DNA from: Acetobacteraceae bacterium
GTDB lineage: Bacteria; Pseudomonadota; Alphaproteobacteria; Acetobacterales; Acetobacteraceae
Assembly: GCA_947455205.1 (NCBI GenBank)
Contig: CANGNF010000001.1
Span: forward strand, 62,001 to 126,000
Direction: 5' to 3'
DNA: 64,000 nt
The notes below the pieces were generated by a model. That model had not been told where the DNA came from. It did no database searches and worked only from the letters and a program-made list of their open reading frames with translations. A program made the position numbers and the translations under genes. Below, piece by piece: positions 33,328 to 41,288 of this stretch. The stretch's first letter is position 1. Each line of letters begins with the position of its first letter.

Positions 33328-34221
33328 CTACAGCCCGGCCAGGTCCAGCATGGCCCGGGCGAAGGCCGCGGGTGCCTCCTGCGGCGGGTTGTGGCCGACC
33401 TTGGGCAGCACCCGCCGCTCGTAGCGCCCGCTGAAGTGGGGCGCGGCGGTGTCGGTGGCGGGCAGCGGCCCGACGCCATCGGTCGCGCCATGCAGGTTGA
33501 TGGTGGGCACGGTGATCCTGGGCTGGGTCGCCAGCGCCGCCTCCATCGCTTCCAGTCCCGGGTCGCCGGCGCAGTAGCCGAAGCGGTGGCGGTAGCTCTG
33601 GATCACCACCTCCACGTAGTCCGGGTTGGCGAAGGCCTCGGCGGAGGCGGCGAATTCGGCGTCGGAGAACATCCAGTCCGGCGACCACTGTTTCCACAGC
33701 AGCTTGGCGATGCCGTCGCGGTTGGCGTCCAGCCCGGCGCGGCCGCGTTCGGTGTGGAAGTAGTACTGGTACCACCAGCGGGCTTCCTGCTCCGGCGCCA
33801 CCGGGCGCACCGCGGCGGGGATGTTCTGGATGTTGTAGCCGGTGCAGGTGGCCAGGCCGGCGCAGCGTTCCGGCCACAGCGCCGCCACCACGCAGGCGGC
33901 GCGGCCGCCCCAGTCGTAGCCGCCCATGACCGCGCTCTTGATGTCCAGCGCGTCCAGCAGGTCCAGCAGGTCCTTGCCCAGCGCGGCCTGCTGGCCGGAG
34001 CGGGGCGTCTCCGCGTGCAGGAAGCGCGTCGGGCCGTAGCCGCGCAGGAAGGGCACCAGCACCCGCATGCCGGCGCTGGCCAGCAGCGGCGCCACCTGGT
34101 CGTAGCCGCGCGGGCTGAACGGGAAGCCATGCAGCAGCACGGCGACGGGACCTTCCGGCGGGCCGGATTCCTCGACGGCGATCTCCAGCGTGGAAGTCTG
34201 GACCAGGCGATAGGGCTTCAT
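33328..34221 (-). CDS. Alpha/beta hydrolase, epoxide hydrolase / haloalkane dehalogenase-like
   Basis: This 297-aa enzyme has an HGFP oxyanion motif at 31-34 and a nucleophile elbow GYDWGG with Asp103 as nucleophile, which points to epoxide hydrolases or dehalogenases and not esterases. The C-terminal histidine is in LPKVGHNPPQEAP. The cap-domain region is rich in Tyr and Trp (WWYQYYFHTERG). The ATG at 34221 is used; the long frame upstream is antisense to the DUF192 and VOC genes. It is a single gene, divergent from DUF192. The natural substrate is unknown. Confidence 0.88.
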   Translation of the reverse strand: MKPYRLVQTSTLEIAVEESGPPEGPVAVLLHGFPFSPRGYDQVAPLLASAGMRVLVPFLRGYGPTRFLHAETPRSGQQAALGKDLLDLLDALDIKSAVMGGYDWGGRAACVVAALWPERCAGLATCTGYNIQNIPAAVRPVAPEQEARWWYQYYFHTERGRAGLDANRDGIAKLLWKQWSPDWMFSDAEFAASAEAFANPDYVEVVIQSYRHRFGYCAGDPGLEAMEAALATQPRITVPTINLHGATDGVGPLPATDTAAPHFSGRYERRVLPKVGHNPPQEAPAAFARAMLDLAGL

Positions 34222-34266
34222 CCCGGCATCATGGCGCGGGGCGCGACGCCATGCCAACATGCCCGG

Positions 34267-34749
34267 ATGCAACGCCGCCATCTCCTCGCCCTGATCCCCG
34301 CCGCCGCCCTGGCTTGCCAGGTTGCCCCGGCCCGCGCCCAGACCGGCCCGCAGCCCAAGCTGCCGATGGAAAAGCTGGTCATCGTCGGCCGCGACAACCG
34401 CCGCCACGAGTTCAACGTGGAGATGGCGCTGTCCGGCGAACAGCAGATGACCGGGCTGATGTTCCGCCCCAGCGTGGCCCCGAACGAGGGCATGCTGTTC
34501 GACTGGGGCGCGCCGCGCGAATCCGCGATGTGGATGCGCAACACCATCACCTCGCTGGACATGGTCTTCATCGCCGCCGATGGCCGCATCCACCGCATCG
34601 CGGAGCGCACCGTGCCGCAGTCCCTGGCGACCATCAGCAGCAACGGGCCGGTGCGGGCGACGTTGGAACTGGCTGCCGGCACCGCCGAGCGCCTGGGCCT
34701 GCGCGTGGGCGACCGGGTGGAACAGCGGATCTTCGGCACCGCACGGTAG
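34267..34749 (+). CDS. Exported DUF192 family protein
   Basis: This 160-aa protein has a signal peptide (residues 1-25, ending APARA-Q) and a DUF192 domain: FNVEMALSGEQQMTGLMFRPSV, then MLFDWGAP and MWMRNTITSLDMVFIAADGRI. These correspond to the conserved E-A-x-T-x-x-E-R-x-x-GLM-[FR]R-like and MWMKNT motifs. The family's function is not established. It is 9 bp upstream of the VOC gene and probably co-transcribed with it. Confidence 0.92.
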   Translation: MQRRHLLALIPAAALACQVAPARAQTGPQPKLPMEKLVIVGRDNRRHEFNVEMALSGEQQMTGLMFRPSVAPNEGMLFDWGAPRESAMWMRNTITSLDMVFIAADGRIHRIAERTVPQSLATISSNGPVRATLELAAGTAERLGLRVGDRVEQRIFGTAR

Positions 34750-34758
34750 GAGGTCCGC

Positions 34759-35127
34759 ATGATCGGCTACGTCACCCTGGGCACCAACGACCTGGCCCGC
34801 GCCGCCGTGTTCTACGACGCCATCGCCGCCGAGCTCGGCGTCGGCCGCTTCATGGAAGGCGAGGGCTACCTGGCCTGGGGGCCGCCCGGCGGCATGCCCG
34901 GCATCGGCCTGACCAAGCCGTTCGACGGTAAGCCCGCCACCGTCGGCAATGGCGTCATGGTTGCCCTGGTGGCCAAGGATCGGGGCCAGGTGGACCGGCT
35001 GCACGCGTTGGCGCTGGCCCATGGCGGCAGCGACGAGGGGGCGCCCGGGCTGCGCAACGGCCAGTTCTACGCGGCCTATTTCCGCGACCCCGACGGCAAC
35101 AAGCTGAACGCCTTCGTCTTCGGCTGA
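34759..35127 (+). CDS. VOC (glyoxalase/bleomycin resistance/dioxygenase) superfamily protein
   Basis: This 122-aa single-module VOC protein starts IGYVTLGTNDLARAAVFYDAIAAELG and ends AAYFRDPDGNKLNAFVFG, with the terminal EPEGN-like DPDGNKL loop. The first metal ligand position (usually His near residue 5) is Thr in VTLGTND, so metal-dependent catalysis is doubtful. It may be a binding or resistance protein. An AGGAGG ribosome site precedes the ATG. It follows the DUF192 gene. Confidence 0.88.
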   Translation: MIGYVTLGTNDLARAAVFYDAIAAELGVGRFMEGEGYLAWGPPGGMPGIGLTKPFDGKPATVGNGVMVALVAKDRGQVDRLHALALAHGGSDEGAPGLRNGQFYAAYFRDPDGNKLNAFVFG

Positions 35128-35136
35128 AGCGGCGGC

Positions 35137-37467
35137 TCAGGCGGCCTCCACCGCCTTCACCACCGCGTCCTGGAAGTCCTCCACCCACCAATCCTGCCGG
35201 CCCAGCGGGTTGCCGCGGATCATCGGCCGCAGGTTGTGGCGCCAGAAGGCGCGGCGCTCTCGGTCGGCCGCCAGTTCCACCGCGGTACGCAGGAAGGCCG
35301 CGTGGCTGTAGCAGGACAGCCCGGGCAGCCCGGCATTGATCAGGTTGGAATGGCTCAGCCGCTCGAAGAAGGCCTCCCCCACCAGGGTCACCGTCGGCAC
35401 GCCCATCCACAGCGCCTCGCAGGTCGTCGTGCCGCCGGTCTGCGGGAAGGTGTCCAGCGCGATGTCGATGCGGTTGTAGTGCGGCAGGTGGGCGGCGCGG
35501 ATCGCCTCGAATTCCAGCCGCTCCGGCGCCACGCCCTCGGCCGCGAAGGCGGCGCGCATATGCGCCTGGAACGCGGGGGTGCTGGCTTCCGGCCGGACGA
35601 ACAGGAAGTGCGAGTTCTCCACCCGGGCGACCACCTGGGCCCATAGCCTGAGGCAGGCCGGGTTGTACTTGTACGGGTTGTTCATGGTGCCGAAGGTGAT
35701 GCGGCCCTGGCGCTGCTGCGGCGTGCCTGGCTCCACCGCTTGGCGGGCGTCGAAGCCCAGCCGCCCCAGCACCACCCAGCTGCGCGCCAGCAGAAAGGGC
35801 TTCTCGATCAGCAGTGCCGGGTCGGCGGGCTGGATGTGCGGGTCCACCAGGATGTGGTCGATGGTCTCCAGCCCCGCCGAATGCGGGTAGCCCAGCCAGC
35901 TGGCCTGCAGCCGCGCCGGGCGCCAGGCCATGACCTTCAGCTTGTTCATGTGGGTGGTGCCACCCAGCTCGAACAGCATGTCCAGGTCGTCGTCGGCGAT
36001 CATCTGCGCCGCCTCGCGGTCGGAGACGCCGGGCGCCAGGCGGAAGGCGTCCACCTTGCCGCGGATATGCGCCTGCACCGCGTCCTCGGCGGTGCTGTTG
36101 AAGCTGTAGCAGTACAGCTCGAACCGCTCGCGGTCGTACAGCTCCACCAGCGGCAGGGCGAAGTAGGTGACCGGGTGGTTCCTCAGGTCGGACGACATCA
36201 GCCCGACCCGCAGCTTGGCCCGGCCGCCGCGCACGGCGGGGCGCTTCAGCGGGGTCTGCGCCGCCGCCGCGTCCACGGCGCGGCCCCAGCGGCGGTGCCA
36301 GTCCACCAGCAGGCGCCGATGCGCCGGGGTTTCCGCCTGGGCCATGTGGTAGTGCAGCGCGGTGACCTGGCCGCCGGCGGTCCAGAACTCGCCCAGCGCC
36401 TCGAAGCTGCCCAGCGTGGCGGCGGTGGCATAGTCGCCGGAGCGATGCAGCACGTTGCGCAGCGTGCGGCTGTCGGCCAGCAGGTTGCCGCCCAGGGCCA
36501 TGCGGCGCTTGGCCATCTCATAGGCGGCGGCGATGTTGGCGGCTTCCTCGGCGCCACGGGTGCGGTCCAGGCTGTCCGCCAGGTCGGTCATTAGCTGGGC
36601 GTTGCGGGGGTCCGCCGCCAGCGCCTGGCGCAGTAGCGCGTTGGCCTGGTTGCGGTCCTGCTCCACCAGGCCACGGCCCAGCTCGGCGCTGATCCAGCCC
36701 TGGTCCGGGTGCTGCCGGCGCAGCGCCTCCAGCATCTCCCGCGCCTCGGCATCCCGGCCGGCGCGGCGCAGCAGGGCGACGCGGGCCTCCACCAGCAGCT
36801 GCTGCGAGGCGATGGCGGCGGGCGCGCCGTCCAGCAGCGCCATGGCTTCCTCGCGCCGGCCCAGCTCGTCCAGCATGCCCGCATTGTTGACCCAGGCGCG
36901 CAGGTTGCGCGGCTCCAGCTCCCGCGCCCGGCGGAGGGCGGCCAGCGCACCCTCGGCATCGCCGTTGGCGCGACGCGCGGCGCCCAGCAGGCGGTGATGC
37001 TCGCCCACACGCGGCTCCTGCCGGCACAGCCGCTCGGTCACCTCCAGCGCGCGGGGGGCGTCCAGCGCCATCAGGTGGGTATTGGCCAGGTTGACCAGGG
37101 GGGCGATGTTGCCCGGCTGGGCCTTGGCGGCGGCGGTCAGCATCCGCACCGCCTCGTCGAAGCGGCCGAGGTTCTTCAGCACCACGCCGCCCAGGTTGTT
37201 GAGCGCGAAGTCGCCGGGGGTGCGGGCCAGGCCCTCTCGCACCTGGACCAGGGCGTCCTCCAGCCGGCGCTGCTCGAACAGCAGCACGCCGAGGTCGTAG
37301 GACAGGCTGCGCGGCAGCGCCTCCCTGGTCTCGGCGGCGCGGGCCTTGGCGCTGGCCATCAGCTCGGCCGCCCGGGCGCGGTCGCCGGCGCGCTGCGCCG
37401 CGGCGGCCTGGGCCAGCAGGGCGCGGGCGGTGGCGGGCTGGGGACCAGGTTCCGAGGACTTGGGCAT
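35137..37467 (-). CDS. TPR protein with O-GlcNAc transferase (SPINDLY/GT41) domain
   Basis: This 776-aa protein has residues 1-380 as tetratricopeptide repeats (DFALNNLGGVVLKNLGRFDEAVRML; LRAWVNNAGMLDELGRREEAMALL). Residues about 405-770 are a GT41 domain: LRVGLMSSDLRNHPVTYF, LFELGGTTHMNKLKVMAWRPA, ASWLGYPHSAGLETID and IALDTFPQTGGTTTCEALWMGVP. Bacterial SPY-like enzymes add GlcNAc or other sugars to proteins such as flagellins or adhesins. The ATG at 37467 is preferred to one 5 codons upstream. It is single, next to the tRNA-Pro gene. Confidence 0.93.
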   Translation of the reverse strand: MPKSSEPGPQPATARALLAQAAAAQRAGDRARAAELMASAKARAAETREALPRSLSYDLGVLLFEQRRLEDALVQVREGLARTPGDFALNNLGGVVLKNLGRFDEAVRMLTAAAKAQPGNIAPLVNLANTHLMALDAPRALEVTERLCRQEPRVGEHHRLLGAARRANGDAEGALAALRRARELEPRNLRAWVNNAGMLDELGRREEAMALLDGAPAAIASQQLLVEARVALLRRAGRDAEAREMLEALRRQHPDQGWISAELGRGLVEQDRNQANALLRQALAADPRNAQLMTDLADSLDRTRGAEEAANIAAAYEMAKRRMALGGNLLADSRTLRNVLHRSGDYATAATLGSFEALGEFWTAGGQVTALHYHMAQAETPAHRRLLVDWHRRWGRAVDAAAAQTPLKRPAVRGGRAKLRVGLMSSDLRNHPVTYFALPLVELYDRERFELYCYSFNSTAEDAVQAHIRGKVDAFRLAPGVSDREAAQMIADDDLDMLFELGGTTHMNKLKVMAWRPARLQASWLGYPHSAGLETIDHILVDPHIQPADPALLIEKPFLLARSWVVLGRLGFDARQAVEPGTPQQRQGRITFGTMNNPYKYNPACLRLWAQVVARVENSHFLFVRPEASTPAFQAHMRAAFAAEGVAPERLEFEAIRAAHLPHYNRIDIALDTFPQTGGTTTCEALWMGVPTVTLVGEAFFERLSHSNLINAGLPGLSCYSHAAFLRTAVELAADRERRAFWRHNLRPMIRGNPLGRQDWWVEDFQDAVVKAVEAA

Positions 37468-37617
37468 GCGGGGTTCCTGCACCGGCGGGTGGCGCTTGTA
37501 GCACCATTACGGGGTGGCGCCTGTCAACCGCCGGTGGTCGGGGCGCGGCACCCTTGCTTCCGCGCCGCCGGCCCGGTAACCCTTGGGCGCCAGCGGCAAG
37601 GCGTGCCGGGAAGCCGG

Positions 37618-37691
37618 CGGGGCGTAGCTCAGTCTGGTAGAGCGCTACGTTTGGGACGTAGAAGTCGCAGGTTCGAATCCTGTCGCCCCGA
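37618..37691 (+). tRNA. tRNA-Pro (anticodon TGG)
   Basis: A 74-nt cloverleaf has acceptor CGGGGCG (37618-37624) pairing with CGCCCCG (37684-37690), the D arm TAGCTCAGTCTGG, the anticodon stem CTACG/CGTAG with loop TTTGGGA (anticodon TGG), and the T arm GGTTCGAATCC. The discriminator is A and no CCA is encoded. The C1-G72 pair is typical of bacterial tRNA-Pro. Confidence 0.97.
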
Positions 37692-37747
37692 TACCGACCC
37701 CGGCCTGGATGATGCGTTGCTGGCCTGATGCAGATGAGGATCGCCTG

Positions 37748-38071
37748 ATGTCACTGGTTGTGCCCGTTGCCCGCATCTTTGTCCGGCCGAAGTCGGCCAT
37801 GCAGTCCGGCCGCGGCAACAGCCAGGACTGGATGCTGGTGTTTCCGCCCAGCCAGAAGCTGCGGGTGGACCCGTTGATGGGCTGGACCGGCAGCGCCGAT
37901 ACCGCGAAGCAGGTGGGGTTGCAGTTCGCGACCAAGGAGGCCGCGGTGGCCTATGCCGAGGCGAACGGCATCGCCTTCGTGGTCGAGGAGCCGAAGCCGG
38001 CCAAGGCGATCAAGCCGAAGGTCTATGCCGACAACTTCAAGTTCGGCCGGGCCGAGAATTGGACCCACTGA
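37748..38071 (+). CDS. NDUFS4-type ETC complex I subunit-like protein
   Basis: This 107-aa protein matches the conserved ETC complex I subunit family (NDUFS4/18-kDa). VARIFVRPKSAMQSGRGNSQDW is followed by KLRVDPLMGWTGSADTAKQVGLQF, FATKEAAVAYAEANG and a C-terminal YADNFKFGRAENWTH. In alphaproteobacteria and mitochondria it is an accessory subunit of NADH:ubiquinone oxidoreductase. The ATG at 37748 gives the family start. The gene sits between two tRNA genes and may be read through with them. Confidence 0.93.
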   Translation: MSLVVPVARIFVRPKSAMQSGRGNSQDWMLVFPPSQKLRVDPLMGWTGSADTAKQVGLQFATKEAAVAYAEANGIAFVVEEPKPAKAIKPKVYADNFKFGRAENWTH

Positions 38072-38080
38072 GTAGGCTTT

Positions 38081-38157
38081 GCGTCCTTAGCTCAACTGGA
38101 TAGAGCCGCCGACTTCTACTCGGCTGGTTGGGGGTTCGAGTCCCTCAGGGCGCGCCA
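38081..38157 (+). tRNA. tRNA-Arg (anticodon TCT)
   Basis: A 77-nt cloverleaf including CCA has acceptor GCGTCCT paired with AGGGCGC (one G-U), the D arm TAGCTCAACTGGATAGAGC, the anticodon stem GCCGA/TCGGC with loop CTTCTAC (anticodon TCT), and the T arm GGGGGTTCGAGTCCCTC. The 3' CCA is encoded at 38155-38157. It begins only 9 nt after the NDUFS4-like stop codon. Confidence 0.96.
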
Positions 38158-38179
38158 ACTGCCGCCACCGGGGCAGAGG

Positions 38180-38203
38180 GCGGTGCCGCCGGAGCGGCAC
38201 CGC
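38180..38203. terminator. 10-bp perfect hairpin between tRNA-Arg and His-rich gene
   Basis: GCGGTGCCGC and GCGGCACCGC pair perfectly around a CGGA loop, 22 nt after the tRNA-Arg and 9 nt beyond the stop of the convergent His-rich gene. No T-run follows on either strand, so it may be a bidirectional or Rho-assisted terminator. Confidence 0.55.
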
Positions 38204-38212
38204 GCCGGTGCA

Positions 38213-38413
38213 TCAGGCCTTCACGTCAACCTTCTTCGCCGGATCGCTCTCGGCGCTGGCCGGGGCGGCGGCGACCGGCGGCGGCGTGGTCGCGGTGCCG
38301 GCGGCCGCGTGGGTGCCCGGGGCGCCATGCTTGCCATGGGTGCCGTGCAGGCCGTGCTTGCCATGGCCATGCAGGCCGTGGGCGGCGGCGCCGGGTAGGG
38401 CGGAAATGCTCAT
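38213..38413 (-). CDS. Small His/Gly-rich protein
   Basis: This 66-aa protein starts MSISALPGAAAHGLHGHGKHG and continues with alternating His and Gly (LHGTHGKHGAPGTH), about 9 His in 25 residues, then an Ala/Thr/Pro tail ending AKKVDVKA. There is no signal peptide or membrane segment. The His array suggests Ni, Zn or Cu binding, but no family was recognised. The ATG at 38413 is preceded on the minus strand by GGAAGCGATCCC, with GGAAG as possible ribosome site. A longer start at 38464 exists. Codon use is genome-like. Confidence 0.6.
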   Translation of the reverse strand: MSISALPGAAAHGLHGHGKHGLHGTHGKHGAPGTHAAAGTATTPPPVAAAPASAESDPAKKVDVKA

Positions 38414-38489
38414 GGGATCGCTTCCTTCGGTTGGGGTTGGGGCACGCCCCCTGGATGGTCCCAACCTAAGGTTGCGGAAGCTAAGGCGG

Positions 38490-39575
38490 TCATAACGCCG
38501 TCGGCAGGTCCCGGTCGGCGCGGCACGTCATCAGCGGCTGGATCTTCTGGCCGAACTTGTCCATGCCCAGCAGGAAGTCGTCGAAGGTCAGCATGATGCC
38601 CTTCACGCCAGGCATCGCCGCCACCTCGTCCAGCATCTCCGCGCAGCGGGCGTAGCTGCCGACAATGGTACCCATGTTGAAGTTGACCGGCGAGGCCGAG
38701 CGCAGCACGGCGGCGGCCATGCTGGTGGAGGCGGTATTGGTGTCCTCGGCCGCCTTGCCCAGCAGGTGCGCCAGGGCTTCCTTGTCGGCGCCCTCGCAGT
38801 ACAGGTCCCACTTGGCCATGGCGGCCTCGTCGGTGTCCTCCGCGATCACCATGAACAGCATGTAGCTGCCGACATCGCGGCCGGTCTTGGCGGCGTGCGC
38901 CAGCATGCGGGCGGGCACGCCGGCGGATTTGGTCGGCTCGTTGACGCCTTCGCCGAGCGCGAAGTTGTAGTCGCAGTATTCGGCGGCAAAGGCCATGCCG
39001 CGATCGCTCTGCCCGGCCGAGACCAGCTTGATGGGGGAGACCGGCCGCGGGCTAAGCTTGCAGGCGTCCATCTGGAAGTATTCGCCCTGGAAGTCGGAAT
39101 GCCCGGTGGTCCAGAGGTCGTGCAAAATCCGCACGTATTCCGTGCTGTAGTCGTAGCGCTTGCCGAAGTGTGCGTCGCCCGGCCAGAGCCCCATCTGGCT
39201 GTATTCGATCTTGTGCCAGCCGGAGACGATGTTGACGCCGAAGCGGCCACCCGAGATGTCCGAGATGGTGGTGGCCATGCGCGCGACGATGGCGGGCGGG
39301 ATGGTCAGCACGGCGGTGGAGGCGAACAGCTTGATGCGCTTGGTCACTGCCGCCAGCCCGGCCATGAGCGTGAAGCTCTCCAGCCCGTGGTCCCAGAACT
39401 CGGTGGTGCCGCCGAAGCCGTGCAGCTTGATCATCGAGAGGGCGAAGTCGAGGCCGTAGCCCTCGGCCTTCTGCACCACCTGACGGTTCAGCTCGAAGCT
39501 GGGCATGTATTGCGGCGCGGTGGCCGAGAGCAGCCAGCCATTGTTGTTGATGGGAATGAAAACGCCGATATCCAT
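38490..39575 (-). CDS. rutA: Pyrimidine monooxygenase RutA-like LLM flavin enzyme
   Basis: This is a 361-aa FMN-dependent monooxygenase of the luciferase-like family. It matches RutA closely along its length: [67 protein letters not shown] and [14 protein letters not shown]. RutA opens the uracil/thymine ring to ureidoacrylate using O2 and a flavin reductase. No rutB, rutD or rutF is adjacent, so either the pathway is scattered or the enzyme has a related N-heterocycle or amide substrate. The ATG at 39575 aligns with the conserved start. Confidence 0.87.
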   Translation of the reverse strand: MDIGVFIPINNNGWLLSATAPQYMPSFELNRQVVQKAEGYGLDFALSMIKLHGFGGTTEFWDHGLESFTLMAGLAAVTKRIKLFASTAVLTIPPAIVARMATTISDISGGRFGVNIVSGWHKIEYSQMGLWPGDAHFGKRYDYSTEYVRILHDLWTTGHSDFQGEYFQMDACKLSPRPVSPIKLVSAGQSDRGMAFAAEYCDYNFALGEGVNEPTKSAGVPARMLAHAAKTGRDVGSYMLFMVIAEDTDEAAMAKWDLYCEGADKEALAHLLGKAAEDTNTASTSMAAAVLRSASPVNFNMGTIVGSYARCAEMLDEVAAMPGVKGIMLTFDDFLLGMDKFGQKIQPLMTCRADRDLPTAL

Positions 39576-39595
39576 GGCCAGGCCCCGCAACATTG

Positions 39596-39647
39596 GAGCG
39601 GCTGATTCGCGCCGCCGGTGATGCCACCGGCGACGATCAGACGCCAG
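39596..39647 (-). repeat. 52-nt palindromic intergenic repeat, copy C
   Basis: Read on the minus strand, it matches copy A (13601-13652) at 46 of 52 positions. The inner hairpin is perfect: CGCCGGTG and CACCGGCG with a GCAT loop. The outer helix pairs GCGTCTGAT with ATCAGCCGC (8 of 9). It lies in the 141-bp gap between the peptide-binding protein gene and the rutA-like gene, both on the minus strand. Confidence 0.78.
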
Positions 39648-39716
39648 GCGCGGGGCGCAGCAAGGCCTATGCCAATGGCGGCATCGGGGAAGGGCCGGCC
39701 GGGGACAACGGGACGG

Positions 39717-41288
39717 CTAGGTCCGCTCCAGATCCCAGAACACCGACATCTCCTTCACCCCGCGCCGGATGCCGCCGCGATAGGCGGTCTGCACCAGGTA
39801 TTGGCCGAGCGGGACATAGGGCAGGTCCTGCATCGCCTGCTGCTGCAGGGCGCGGGCTGCGCGCTGCTGGGCGGGCAGGTCGGGCGCGTCGAACCACTCG
39901 GCGCGGCGGGCTTCCAGCGCCGGTGAGTCGGCAAAGCCGAAGGGGCCCTTGTTGCCGCGCAGGTAGGTGTTGACCGCGGGGTCCAGCGCCTGCAGCCCGA
40001 CACCGCCGATGGGATAGACGCTCCAGCCGCCCTCGCTGACAGGCTGCGGGCGCATGCGGCGGCCCATCATGGTGGCCAGGTCCATCTCCTGCAACTCGGC
40101 GTTCATGCCGCAGCGGCGCAGCAGGTCCACCGTCACCAGGCCCATGGCGCGGACGAAGCCGACATCGCCGGCGGTGATGACCACCACCTTCTCATTCGCG
40201 TAGCCGGCGGCGCTGAGCGCTTGCTTCACCTTGTCCGTGCTGCGCGGCGTGTGCAGCGCGGCCAGCCCGGAATCATTCGCCAGCGGCGTGCCGGGGCAGA
40301 AGAAGCCCATGCCCGTGCGCCACAGCGCGGGGTCCTCGCCCATGGTGGCGATGCAGTAGTCCTTCTGGTCCACCGCGCCGAGAATGGCCTGGCGCACGGC
40401 GGCGTTGTTGAACGGCGCATGCAGGTGGTTGAACTGCAGGAAGCCGACATAGCCGGTGCTCTCGCACGGCTCCACGACCAGGGCGCGGTTGCGCTTCAAG
40501 GGCGCCACGCTGTCGGGGCTCACCTGGTTCCACCAGTCGATCTCGCCGGCGACCAAGGCGTTCTGCGCCGTGCTGCCATCCGGGATGATCTGCCACTCCA
40601 CCCGTTCCAGCGAGACATGCTTCGGCCCGGCGGCGAAGCTGGGCGTGCCGCTGGGGCGGGGCACGTAGCCGGCGAATTTCTCGAACATGTGGCGGCTGCC
40701 GGCCATGCTCTCGGCCGCCAGGTAGCGGAACGGGCCGCTGCCGATGGGTTCGCGCACGAACTGGCCGCGCGGGGTCAGCGCATGGCGTTCCGGCATGATG
40801 GCGGGGACGAAGCCGGTCAGCTTGGCCAGCGCATCCGGCAGGCGGGGGAAGGGGCGCTTGAGGCGGAAGACGATGTCGCCGTCGCCATCCGCCGCGCATT
40901 CCTCGGTGGCCGCGAACAGCGCCTGGCCGTAGCTGTCCATGGCGCCCCAGCGGCGCAGCGACGCCGCGGCGTCCTTCGCCAGCACGCGCTCATTGTCGTG
41001 GAAGCGGAGGCCCTCGCGCAGCCGCAGCACCCAGCGCAGGCCGTCCGGGCTGGTGGTGAAGCCTTCCAGCATCTGCGGCTGCGGGCGCAGCTGGGCGTCC
41101 AGGCCGAACAGCGTGTCGTAAAGCATCAGCGCGGCGTCGCGGGTGATGCTGCTGGGCGTGCCCATCGGGTCCAGCATGGAGAGATCGGCGAAGGGCACGA
41201 AGCGCAGCGGGCGGCCGCGTTGGGCGTAGGCGAGGCGCGGCGCCGCCAAGGCGCCGGCGCTGGCGAGCAGGGTGCGGCGGGCGATCAT
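39717..41288 (-). CDS. ABC transporter substrate-binding protein, family 5 (DppA/OppA-like)
   Basis: This 523-aa periplasmic protein starts with a twin-arginine-like signal (MIARRTLLASAGALAAPRLAYA). The mature part begins LRFVPFADLSMLDPMGT and has the family motif TSPDGLRWVLRLREGLRFHDNE. These are SBP_bac_5 features; members bind di-/oligopeptides, nickel, opines or glutathione. No permease or ATPase genes are next to it. It overlaps the upstream alpha/beta hydrolase gene by 4 nt (ATGA), so the hydrolase and receptor may act on the same imported compound. Confidence 0.93.
   Translation of the reverse strand: MIARRTLLASAGALAAPRLAYAQRGRPLRFVPFADLSMLDPMGTPSSITRDAALMLYDTLFGLDAQLRPQPQMLEGFTTSPDGLRWVLRLREGLRFHDNERVLAKDAAASLRRWGAMDSYGQALFAATEECAADGDGDIVFRLKRPFPRLPDALAKLTGFVPAIMPERHALTPRGQFVREPIGSGPFRYLAAESMAGSRHMFEKFAGYVPRPSGTPSFAAGPKHVSLERVEWQIIPDGSTAQNALVAGEIDWWNQVSPDSVAPLKRNRALVVEPCESTGYVGFLQFNHLHAPFNNAAVRQAILGAVDQKDYCIATMGEDPALWRTGMGFFCPGTPLANDSGLAALHTPRSTDKVKQALSAAGYANEKVVVITAGDVGFVRAMGLVTVDLLRRCGMNAELQEMDLATMMGRRMRPQPVSEGGWSVYPIGGVGLQALDPAVNTYLRGNKGPFGFADSPALEARRAEWFDAPDLPAQQRAARALQQQAMQDLPYVPLGQYLVQTAYRGGIRRGVKEMSVFWDLERT

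Noticed and set aside
37618..38157. tRNA genes as integration site of a genomic island
   Set aside because: No integrase, no 3'-end tRNA duplication and no change in gene content or composition around them.
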